From DAONFI01 sp035403485 (lineage in GTDB: Bacteria; Planctomycetota; Phycisphaerae; SM23-33), in assembly GCA_964536835.1 (NCBI GenBank), contig CAZIAZ010000049.1, positions 1-19,100 on the forward strand: 19,100 bases of DNA. The letters are read 5' to 3'. Below are positions 1-6,555 of the stretch, piece after piece. The notes beneath the pieces were generated by a model. It had not been told where the DNA came from and made no database searches. It saw only the letters and a list, made by a program, of their open reading frames with translations. Made by a program: the position numbers and the translations under genes. Position 1 is the first letter of the stretch. The number at the start of each line of letters is the position of its first letter.

Positions 1-1274
1 TCGATGGAATGTATCAACGCCGTCTCCTCGCCGCATACGAACGCGCCTGCACCGAGACGGATTTCAATATCGTAACTGAAATCGCTGCCCATGATGTTAT
101 CGCCGAGCAGCCCGTGTTTGCGGGCACTTTCAATCGCAAGCTCAAGCCGGCGAATTGCCATCGGGTACTCCGCGCGTATGTAAACGAAGCCTTTATGCGC
201 GCCGATGGCGAATGCCCCGATTATCATGCCCTCTATTACGCTCATCGGGTCGCCTTCGAGCATGCTTCTGTCCATAAATGCGCCAGGGTCGCCTTCGTCG
301 GCGTTGCAGATGTTATATTTCACATCGCCGGCTGACGCGCGGCCCAACGCCCATTTTTTGCCCGTGGGATATCCGCCGCCGCCGCGGCCGCGAAGTTTCG
401 ACTCCGTAACCTCGTTAATGACCCAGTCGGGATTGTTTTTGTCCAATACCCTGGCTAACGCCTCAAATCCGTGGCAGTGGATGTATTCTTCTATTGATTC
501 GGGGTCGATGATGCCGCTGTTACGCAATGCTATGCGGGACTGTTTGTTGAAAAATGCCACGTCGCCGAAAAGGTCGAAAAATCGTTGGGCTATCGGTTCG
601 TCCTTGACGCGGAGTTCTTCGACTATTTTTCCGTCCCGCAGGTGTTCCCGCACGATTTTTGCGAGGTCTTCCCTGCCGCACAGACGGTAGACAATCTTGG
701 CCGGCCGAACGAGCATGAACGACGGCTGGTCGGACGTCTCGCGGCGGCAGAGCCCGAAACAGCTTGCCTGGCTGGCGATGACTTCGCCGTTGTTCAAGCC
801 GACTGCTGCGAGCTGTTCATTGAGCGCCTCGATAATGTCGCCGGGGAAATTCTTTCTGCACCGGTCGCTGGTGCAGAAGAGCAGGTCGTACTTCACAAGC
901 GGCGAGCCGCTTTTGTCCAGGATGGCATCTTCAAGCGGCGTGCCGCCGAGGATGTGCTGCGTGAATATGCGATGAACGAGTTCCCTGTCGACGCACTGAT
1001 ACTTGACGGGAAATTTGCCGGGTACGATTACGTTTACAATCGGTTCGCAACTGCATCGGCCGGTACAGCCGACTTTATGTATTGCGATGTCGCTGCGGCC
1101 GGAGGCTTCGACGTGTTTCTTGAATTCCGAAAAAACTTCTTTGGCGCCGGCGGCGTTTTCACATGTTGCCGAGCCGACCTGGATGACTATTTTATTTGCG
1201 AGATCCCGTTTTTCCATGAACTGCCGGGCTGTACAGGCCAGTTCTTCGTACCTTTGGAGGATTTTACCGTTCAT
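1..1274 (-). CDS. HydB/HndC/NuoF-like NADH-binding iron-sulfur flavoprotein subunit, 3' part outside window
   Basis: My minus-strand translation from ATG 1274-1272 gives 424 codons open to the window edge. This family carries the NAD(P)H- and FMN-binding subunit of electron-bifurcating [FeFe] hydrogenases and complex I-like enzymes (cytoplasmic). Two thioredoxin-like [2Fe-2S] domains come first. The first has C38, C70, C74 and C76, including the familiar T-C-x-x-A-A-G-A and G-C-T-G-R-C patterns. The second has C134/C139 and C172/C176 (C-x4-C, C-x3-C). The NuoF core follows: the glycine-rich FMN/NADH loop GRGGGGYPTGKKW near residue 296 and GAGAFVCGEETAL near the edge. The C-terminal [4Fe-4S] part is not visible. 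An AAAGG sequence lies 6 nt before the ATG and a good promoter lies upstream, so this is probably the first gene of its operon. HydB, HndC and NuoF cannot be told apart without the downstream genes, but the tandem ferredoxin start favours the hydrogenase type. Confidence 0.9.
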   Translation of the reverse strand, partial: MNGKILQRYEELACTARQFMEKRDLANKIVIQVGSATCENAAGAKEVFSEFKKHVEASGRSDIAIHKVGCTGRCSCEPIVNVIVPGKFPVKYQCVDRELVHRIFTQHILGGTPLEDAILDKSGSPLVKYDLLFCTSDRCRKNFPGDIIEALNEQLAAVGLNNGEVIASQASCFGLCRRETSDQPSFMLVRPAKIVYRLCGREDLAKIVREHLRDGKIVEELRVKDEPIAQRFFDLFGDVAFFNKQSRIALRNSGIIDPESIEEYIHCHGFEALARVLDKNNPDWVINEVTESKLRGRGGGGYPTGKKWALGRASAGDVKYNICNADEGDPGAFMDRSMLEGDPMSVIEGMIIGAFAIGAHKGFVYIRAEYPMAIRRLELAIESARKHGLLGDNIMGSDFSYDIEIRLGAGAFVCGEETALIHSI

Positions 1275-1314
1275 GGCAGCCTTTCATTTGAATCAGATTT
1301 GAGGCAGCACACCG

Positions 1315-1343
1315 ATTATGCCTGTGCAGCCTTCTTATGTCAA
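1315..1343 (-). promoter_or_regulatory. sigma70-type promoter of the hydB-like gene
   Basis: On the minus strand the -35 is TTGACA (1343-1338), the spacer is 17 bp and the -10 is CATAAT (1320-1315). Transcription would start near 1308, giving a leader of about 34 nt that holds the AAAGG ribosome-binding site. Confidence 0.65.
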
Positions 1344-1405
1344 TTGTAGCCGCTTGCGACGATGTATTCAAATTCGTGCCGCTTTTTGATTTTTTTAAAA
1401 TTGAA

Positions 1406-1440
1406 CGATTCTCAAAAAGAAAATTCTTTCGAAAACCACT
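1406..1440 (+). repeat. Copy A of a 34-35 bp palindromic element
   Basis: The segment starts CGATTCTCAAAA and ends GAAAACCACT, with AAAGAA-AA-TTCTTT as its inner inverted repeat. It matches 8523-8556 with two substitutions and one extra A. A -10-like TAAAAT (1396-1401) ends 4 nt before it, the same spacing as for the other copy. Operator or 5'-leader element is the likely role; no regulator is identified. The rest of the 1275-1576 gap holds the two promoters listed here and no supported gene. Confidence 0.6.
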
Positions 1441-1489
1441 TTAATGCGATGTTTCGCCGGCAGTATGTTTTCGGTAGGTATTCTTATGG

Positions 1490-1518
1490 TTGCAACATTT
1501 ATACGAAAGGCGTAAAAT
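1490..1518 (+). promoter_or_regulatory. Promoter of the HAD phosphatase gene
   Basis: The -35 is TTGCAA (1490-1495), the spacer is 17 bp and the -10 is TAAAAT (1513-1518). The predicted start near 1525 leaves a leader of about 50 nt before ATG 1577. Confidence 0.55.
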
Positions 1519-1576
1519 TACGCACTTTGCGGCTGGAATGCGGCGTTATAGGCGAAACAGGAAAACATGCTGAATA

Positions 1577-2413
1577 ATGGCTGAAAAACTGGATAAAATA
1601 CGCAATTTTTTATTGGATATGGATGGTACGCTGTATCTTGGCGGCCGTCTGTTTGAGGCTACGCCCGCTTTTCTGGCGGCGATTCACGATTCCGGCCGCA
1701 AACTGCTGTTTCTTACCAATAATTCGTCCCGCAGTACGTTTGAATATCATCAGAAACTCAACGACATGGGGCTGGCCGCGTGCGAAGATGAGATTTTCAC
1801 GTCAACGCGGGCGACGATGATTTATCTGAAAAATCACACCGTTTACCGGAAACTGTATCTGTTGGCTGTGCCGACGGTTGAAGAAGAATTTCGTCAGAAC
1901 GGTTTTGACGTGACCGACGAATCGCCCGATGCGGTGGTATTGTGTTTCGACAGGACGCTGACTTATGACAAGCTCCGCAAGGCGTGCGAGCTGATTATGC
2001 GCGGTACGCCGTATATCGCTACGCATCCGGATTTAGTCTGTCCGACGGAAAATCTGCCGATACCGGATGCCGGTTCGATTATCGAACTTATCAGAGCCGC
2101 CACCGGCGGAGCGATTCCCAAAATTATCGGCAAACCGAATAGCGAGATGATTGACTCGGCGATGGAAAAACTCGCCGCCACGCCAGCCGATACCGCTATC
2201 GTCGGCGACAGGATATACACGGATATGGAGATGGGGTTTCGGGCCGGCCTTACGACGGTGCTGGTATTGAGCGGCGAGGCGAAGCGTGAACATCTGGACA
2301 GCCTTGCACGACAGCCTGATTACGTCGTCGAGTCTGTGGGTGATTTGACGGAAATACTCAGAAGCTGCGCCGGATTCCGTAAAAAACTTTACAAAAGCGA
2401 TGACGGCGAATAG
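1577..2413 (+). CDS. HAD superfamily subclass IIA hydrolase (NagD/p-nitrophenylphosphatase-like)
   Basis: This is a 278-residue cytoplasmic phosphatase of the HAD-IIA type, a family that acts on nucleotide or sugar phosphates; the substrate here is unknown. The four HAD motifs are visible: D14-M-D16-G-T with the nucleophile and acid/base aspartates; LTNNSS at 46-51; the lysine of IIGKPN near 196; and GDRIYTDMEMG near 220. The C2-type cap lies between motifs II and III, as expected for class IIA. Length is normal for the family. The start overlaps a TAA stop in another frame and has only a weak ribosome-binding site (ACAGGA, 11 nt upstream). The last 25 bp overlap the convergent AraC-type gene. 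NagD, phosphoglycolate phosphatase and pyridoxal phosphatase activities are all possible. Confidence 0.88.
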   Translation: MAEKLDKIRNFLLDMDGTLYLGGRLFEATPAFLAAIHDSGRKLLFLTNNSSRSTFEYHQKLNDMGLAACEDEIFTSTRATMIYLKNHTVYRKLYLLAVPTVEEEFRQNGFDVTDESPDAVVLCFDRTLTYDKLRKACELIMRGTPYIATHPDLVCPTENLPIPDAGSIIELIRAATGGAIPKIIGKPNSEMIDSAMEKLAATPADTAIVGDRIYTDMEMGFRAGLTTVLVLSGEAKREHLDSLARQPDYVVESVGDLTEILRSCAGFRKKLYKSDDGE

Positions 2414-3264
2414 CCGTAAAATTTTCTGAACGCCTTCGAGAAGTATAACGGGTCGTCGTAGCCGCATTTGGCGGCAATCTGCTTTATCATGAAATTGCCG
2501 CTTTTGAGCATTTTTTTCGCGGCTGCCATCTTTGCAAGTATTATCTGTTCCTGCACGCCTGCGCCGAATTCCCGTTTGAAAAGGCGGTTTAAATAGCATG
2601 TCGAAACGCCTGCCATCCTGGCAAGGTAGTCAACGTTCAGATGATCTGCATAATGGGTGTTGATGAATTCGTTAAGCGATTCGAGGACTTCTTTGTATTT
2701 GTCGCAGCCGGCCGTCTTGTGCTGCTTTGACGATTCATCGAGCTGCTTTGCGTAAAGCTCGGAGAGAACCGCCAGAATATTGACGCGGATTTTCTTTATG
2801 CGCATGGGCGTGAAATCTGTTCCGCCGTTCTGCATCAACTCCTGTAAAAGGCTGACGTGAGGCGAATTCAGTGAACAGTTCATGAAGGTATGCCAGCCGT
2901 TATTTGGTTTGTGATTGCATGCGAATGCTATCATCGTATGCCTGGAAAAAGTCAGCCACAACAACGTATATCTGTCGCGAGCCGACGCGCAGCCTTCCAC
3001 ATGTTCCACGCCTGGCGTAATTGCGGCAAATCGTCCTGGCGAAAGCACATGCCATCTGCCGTTCATTTCTATGCACGCCTTGCCCGATACCGGCAACGCC
3101 ACTTCCAGATATGCGTGTCGCTCGCAGATTTTTGAAAAAGTCTTACGGCTGCGCGGAAAATTTTCGCTGCCGTCGCCGGCTGGATTGGTACATCCCGACA
3201 AATCGGAATTGTCCGATGTGAGTAATTGAATTGCTGACCATATTGGTGATTCAGACGCATTCAT
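2389..3264 (-). CDS. AraC-family transcriptional regulator
   Basis: The 291-residue protein has an N-terminal cupin-like sensor part (about 45-135, including CERHAYLEVALPVSG and the P-G-V-E-H turn) and a C-terminal double HTH (about 195-291). The second HTH holds the AraC signature region IKQIAAKCGYDDPLYFSKAF followed by RKFYGYSP. Such proteins usually bind sugars or other small effectors and control neighbouring genes. The nearest candidates are ilvC, divergent across a 338-bp gap, and its own promoter; the target is not known. The -10 box sits only 9 nt before the ATG, so the message is probably leaderless or nearly so, and no Shine-Dalgarno is seen. The 3' end overlaps the HAD gene tail to tail. 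Confidence 0.9.
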   Translation of the reverse strand: MNASESPIWSAIQLLTSDNSDLSGCTNPAGDGSENFPRSRKTFSKICERHAYLEVALPVSGKACIEMNGRWHVLSPGRFAAITPGVEHVEGCASARDRYTLLWLTFSRHTMIAFACNHKPNNGWHTFMNCSLNSPHVSLLQELMQNGGTDFTPMRIKKIRVNILAVLSELYAKQLDESSKQHKTAGCDKYKEVLESLNEFINTHYADHLNVDYLARMAGVSTCYLNRLFKREFGAGVQEQIILAKMAAAKKMLKSGNFMIKQIAAKCGYDDPLYFSKAFRKFYGYSPSSLL

Positions 3265-3273
3265 ATGATATCG

Positions 3274-3301
3274 ATTATAGACCGATGTACGAATTTTTCC
3301 A
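3274..3301 (-). promoter_or_regulatory. araC-type gene promoter, near-leaderless
   Basis: On the minus strand the -35 is TGGAAA (3301-3296), the spacer is 16 bp and the -10 is a perfect TATAAT (3279-3274). The ATG at 3264 begins 9 nt after the -10, so the 5' leader would be about 0-3 nt. Confidence 0.55.
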
Positions 3302-3430
3302 TGTTTTTTATTTTGCCGGCATTTTCTGCAGTCGAGGTCAATAATGCATAAAAACCGGAAAAATGCTTCAAAATATCAGCCGTTCAGAATTCTGCATTAA
3401 AACAATCTCCACTGACGGCGGTGATTATTC

Positions 3431-3459
3431 TTGACGGCAGGGGGCAGAATGGGTAAAAA
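3431..3459 (+). promoter_or_regulatory. ilvC promoter
   Basis: The -35 is TTGACG (3431-3436), the spacer is 17 bp and the -10 is TAAAAA (3454-3459). The start would be near 3466. Confidence 0.55.
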
Positions 3460-3602
3460 TCTGATTTCCGGTAGTTTTTTGAGACTGAGTACAGTCTTGC
3501 AACGGGTTTTGGGTTATGCTGGCCTAGTTGGGGCTGACAGATACAAATTCCAGAGCAATAGAGATTAACGTACACTATTTTTTTCTATGACAGGAGTCAC
3601 AA
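3460..3602 (+). promoter_or_regulatory. ilvC 5' leader with inverted repeat
   Basis: The predicted leader is about 137 nt. Near its start lies a perfect 6-bp inverted repeat, AGACTG-AGTA-CAGTCT (3482-3497), which could be an operator or a small hairpin. The ribosome-binding site AGGAG is well placed before ATG 3603. I see no G+C-rich terminator or convincing leader peptide, so attenuation like that of leuA is not supported here. Confidence 0.4.
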
Positions 3603-4607
3603 ATGAAGATTTACTATGACAAGGACGGTTCGCTTGAGCCGCTCAAAGGTAAAACAGTTGCCGTTTTCGGATACGGCAGCCAAGGCCACGCACATGCCAA
3701 CAATCTGCGTGACAGCGGAATTAAGGTAATCGTTTCGGAACTTCCCGGCACTCACAATTACAACCTGGCCAAGGAAGCCGGTTTTGAAATCTATCCGGCT
3801 GCCGAAGCCGCCAAGAAGGGCGACCTGCTTATCATCACTCTCCCCGATGAACTGCAAGCCAAAATTTACAAGAGCGACATAGCTCCCAACCTCGCCAAGG
3901 GCAAAACTCTGGGCTTCTGCCACGGATTCAATATCCGTTTCGGCCAGATAGTTGCTCCTGAGGGCGTGAATGTGATAATGATAGCCCCCAAAGGCCCGGG
4001 CCATACAGTCCGCAGCTGCTTTGTTGAAGGCAGCGGCGTGCCGTGCCTGATAGCCATAGAAAAAGACGCCGGCGACGCCAAGAAGATAGCCCTCGCGTGG
4101 GGCATTGGCATTGGCGGCGGCAGGGCTGGCATTCTCGAAACCACGTTTACGGAAGAGACGGAAACAGACCTCTTCGGCGAACAGGCTGTGCTTTGCGGCG
4201 GATTGACCTCGCTGGTGAAAGCCGGCTTTGAAACTCTGACCGAAGCAGGCTATCAGCCGCATATCGCCTATTTTGAAGTTCTGCACGAACTGCTGCTCAT
4301 CATCAAGCTGATGACTGAAGGCGGCATGGATTACATGCGTTACAGCATTTCAAACACGGCGGAATGGGGCGACCTGTACGTCGGCCCGAAGATTGTGGAC
4401 GCGCATGTGAAGGAAAATATGAAGAAGGCTCTCAAGGACATTCAGAGCGGCAAATTCGCCAAAGAATGGCTGGAAGAATGTGCCAAGGGTAAGCCGAACT
4501 TCAAGGCTCTCTACGAAAAAGACCGCAACCACCCAATCGAAGTTGTCGGCAAAGAGCTTCGCAAAATGTTCAGTTGGATGGAAGCCAAGGAAGTGCCGGC
4601 TGACTAA
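3603..4607 (+). CDS. ilvC: Ketol-acid reductoisomerase, class I
   Basis: This enzyme converts 2-acetolactate or 2-aceto-2-hydroxybutyrate to the dihydroxy acids of valine, leucine and isoleucine synthesis, using Mg2+ and a nicotinamide cofactor. The 334 residues are the usual class I length. The Rossmann motif is GYGSQG at 23-28. Catalytic or metal residues seen are H107, K130 (in APKGPGH), D189 and E193 (in TDLFGEQ), followed by the knotted helical domain. The cofactor loop is odd: residues 45-52 are SELPGTHN, where NADPH-using class I enzymes usually have Arg and Ser/Lys to hold the 2'-phosphate. An acidic residue and loss of the Arg suggest NADH preference (inference). The gene is monocistronic, with its own promoter and terminator. 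Confidence 0.97.
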   Translation: MKIYYDKDGSLEPLKGKTVAVFGYGSQGHAHANNLRDSGIKVIVSELPGTHNYNLAKEAGFEIYPAAEAAKKGDLLIITLPDELQAKIYKSDIAPNLAKGKTLGFCHGFNIRFGQIVAPEGVNVIMIAPKGPGHTVRSCFVEGSGVPCLIAIEKDAGDAKKIALAWGIGIGGGRAGILETTFTEETETDLFGEQAVLCGGLTSLVKAGFETLTEAGYQPHIAYFEVLHELLLIIKLMTEGGMDYMRYSISNTAEWGDLYVGPKIVDAHVKENMKKALKDIQSGKFAKEWLEECAKGKPNFKALYEKDRNHPIEVVGKELRKMFSWMEAKEVPAD

Positions 4608-4652
4608 GTGTGTGGCTAGGCGAGCTTTCTGACTAACGACTGTAAAAATAAA

Positions 4653-4697
4653 ACGTGATACGGTTTTTTAAAAAAAATGCCGCATCACGTTTTTTTA
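4653..4697 (+). terminator. Intrinsic terminator of ilvC
   Basis: ACGTGATACGG (4653-4663) pairs with CCGCATCACGT (4680-4690) with one mismatch, and a run of seven T follows. Confidence 0.85.
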
Positions 4698-4795
4698 TGG
4701 CGAAATGTGGCTTTTGCCTGATTAGGCGTCTACAATGACAACATCCGGAAAAAATTGTAAAGAGTCGTTTTTTGCTTTCGGCATTACCGGCTTAA

Positions 4796-4804
4796 TGTTA
4801 TGAT
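4796..4804 (+). promoter_or_regulatory. Extended -10 promoter of the secreted-protein gene
   Basis: TGT directly precedes TATGAT (4799-4804), an extended -10. No good -35 is present at normal spacing. The start near 4811 leaves about 22 nt containing AAGGAG. Confidence 0.45.
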
Positions 4805-4832
4805 AAATCAACTTTTAACAAGGAGATACGAC

Positions 4833-5885
4833 ATGAAAAAGGTGATTTTGGGGCTCATGCTCCTGGGAGTGGTGAGCGGCAGTTCTTTTGCCCAGATTAT
4901 GGGTATGGACGTCGATGACTCGAAAATGAAGGTCAAAATCCTCAAAACCGGTGCAGACCCGAAATATCAGCTCAAGCAGGATTTTCCAGCTGGTAAGTAC
5001 AGAATGACCGTGGATATGAATATCAAGCAGTCCATGGTAAGTGATAAACAGCAGCCTATGCCGATGAACGTCAGCATGAAATTCATTGTTCTGGCGGATA
5101 TATCTGATTATGACAAGGACGGCGTAAAAAGCCTGAAATTCTCATACGAGTCAGTTGAAATGGTGACGCCTATGGGCAGCGGCAAGGCTGTTCGCGGGCA
5201 GAAGCCGGCCGCCGACAAAACCGCAACCAGTCAGCCGGCTGGCGGCAATATGATGCAGATGCAGGCTGAGCAACTCGTCGAAATCGAAGGCATTACTGTC
5301 AAAATGGACAAAACCGGCAAGATTATCAGCATTGAAGGTGTTGAAAATATGCCAGGCGGCCAGGCGGATATGATTGCGAACCTTGTCAAGGATGTCTCAA
5401 CGTCGCAGAAATATCCAGCCGTCGGCGTCGGCGGTGCGTTTGACGTATCCGCGGAAGCCGAAATGCCCATGATGGGCAGTATGCTCATAGATACCGTAAC
5501 TACGCTTGTCAGCGTTGATAAGACCGACAAGGGTAACATCGGCAAATTGCAGTCTGAGATAACCATGTCTCTGAAGAAAGACGCCGCGGCTGCACAAAAA
5601 GACGATGCCGCCAAGAAAGATGAAAAAGCCGCTCCGTCAACCAAACCCGCAGATGCGGATGCTGAGGATGAAGATGAAAACGGCGGCGATGTCAACGCTC
5701 CCAAGCTTGATATGCAGATGAACATGAAGGGTGCATTCACCACTACGATGGATTTGGCGACTGGCCTCGCCATAGAATCCGTCGGTACTATGACTAATGA
5801 TATGACCGTGCAAGCCGGCCCGCAGGGTGCGATGAAAATGCATCAGGTCATTGAAATGAAGATGACGACCGAACCGGTAAAATAA
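4833..5885 (+). CDS. Secreted protein of unknown function, DUF6263-like
   Basis: I do not recognise a named function. The start is ATG 4833: AAGGAG lies 7 nt upstream, and an earlier in-frame ATG at 4800 falls within the promoter. The 350-residue product begins with a Sec signal peptide (MKKVILGLMLLGVV followed by SGSSFAQ, probable SPase I cleavage). The mature part is beta-rich and Met-rich, with YQLKQDFPAGKYRMTVDM near the start and a repeated theme of fibril-like strands. A low-complexity linker rich in K, A, D and E lies around residues 250-285. The general form resembles DUF6263-type exported proteins of Planctomycetes and Bacteroidetes, but I could not confirm this. It is a single gene bounded by an upstream terminator and a downstream bidirectional one. 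Confidence 0.8.
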   Translation: MKKVILGLMLLGVVSGSSFAQIMGMDVDDSKMKVKILKTGADPKYQLKQDFPAGKYRMTVDMNIKQSMVSDKQQPMPMNVSMKFIVLADISDYDKDGVKSLKFSYESVEMVTPMGSGKAVRGQKPAADKTATSQPAGGNMMQMQAEQLVEIEGITVKMDKTGKIISIEGVENMPGGQADMIANLVKDVSTSQKYPAVGVGGAFDVSAEAEMPMMGSMLIDTVTTLVSVDKTDKGNIGKLQSEITMSLKKDAAAAQKDDAAKKDEKAAPSTKPADADAEDEDENGGDVNAPKLDMQMNMKGAFTTTMDLATGLAIESVGTMTNDMTVQAGPQGAMKMHQVIEMKMTTEPVK

Positions 5886-5925
5886 CCAAACGGTTTAGAA
5901 GCTCTAAGTTTATCTGAAAATTTCA

Positions 5926-5966
5926 AAAAAGCGTGGCGGGCCTCTAAGCTCGTCACGCTTTTTTAT
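5926..5966 (+). terminator. Bidirectional terminator between convergent genes
   Basis: AGCGTGGCG (5930-5938) pairs with CGTCACGCT (5951-5959) with one mismatch. A-runs on the left and T-runs on the right let it serve both the secreted-protein gene and the leuA-GNAT transcript. Confidence 0.85.
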
Positions 5967-6006
5967 ATTTTTAGTGATTTTCGAGAATTCTTTGAATTCC
6001 AGGGAA

Positions 6007-6555
6007 TTAAACAGGGTTTTGTTTTTCGGCGGTCGATTCTGCGAGTGCGTGCAGATTGTTCCAGCCGTATGCAATTTCCACAAGGTCGGCACTGCCGAAT
6101 TTAACGATTCTGGAAGCTGACTTTTTGCCGCCCAGACGTTCGTAAAAACGGCACGCCGTGTTTTTCTCCAGTGCCCATAGAAACATCGAGTTAAAACCTC
6201 GTGCAATAAGTCGCGTGGCCAATTCATGGACTAATCGGCGGCCGATGCCCTGTCTCTGCCATTCTGCAAGTATGTATATGCCGTACAGCTCGCCTTTGAA
6301 AACAGGGAGACCGCCGCGTTCCCTGCCTCCTGACGCAAAGCCGATTATCCGGTTTTGCGGGTCTTCCGCAACAAGAACCGTTTCATCGCTGCCGGCGGCG
6401 AGAATTTTTCGCCACATTAGTTCGCGTTTCTCATACGACATGTTCGCTAGTACGTCATCGGGCATAATGCCTTTATAGGCTGTTCGCCATGTTTCGACGT
6501 GCATTTCACTGATGCCGGCCGCGTCGTCCGGAATTGCCTGCCGTATATGTATCAT
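6007..6555 (-). CDS. GNAT-family N-acetyltransferase
   Basis: The 182-residue product has the single-domain GNAT fold. Seen are an N-terminal strand (MIHIRQAIPDDAAGI), the W-R-T-A-Y-x-G-I-M-P region typical of a common GNAT subgroup near 25-35, and the acetyl-CoA loop ILAEWQRQGIGRRLVHEL (motif A, Q-x-x-G-I-G) near 97-115. NTACRFYERLGG near 135-146 is motif B. The substrate is unknown. I chose ATG 6555 rather than the earlier ATG at 6591 because it forms an ATGA overlap with the leuA stop, which indicates translational coupling, and because family homology begins there. It therefore probably shares leucine-controlled transcription with leuA, though a role in leucine metabolism is not shown. 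Confidence 0.85.
   Translation of the reverse strand: MIHIRQAIPDDAAGISEMHVETWRTAYKGIMPDDVLANMSYEKRELMWRKILAAGSDETVLVAEDPQNRIIGFASGGRERGGLPVFKGELYGIYILAEWQRQGIGRRLVHELATRLIARGFNSMFLWALEKNTACRFYERLGGKKSASRIVKFGSADLVEIAYGWNNLHALAESTAEKQNPV

Noticed and set aside
585..1349. Long plus-strand ORF opposite the hydB-like gene
   Set aside because: It is a shadow frame; the minus strand encodes clear Fe-S and FMN motifs.
1362..1577. 71-codon ORF upstream of the HAD gene
   Set aside because: It contains the palindromic element and the HAD promoter, lacks a ribosome-binding site and resembles no protein; it is a chance reading frame.
3449..3568. 39-codon ORF before ilvC, fairly rich in Leu and Val, as a possible ilvC leader peptide
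   Set aside because: Its ATG lies upstream of the predicted -10 (3454-3459), so it would not be on the message, and no terminator or alternative stems follow.
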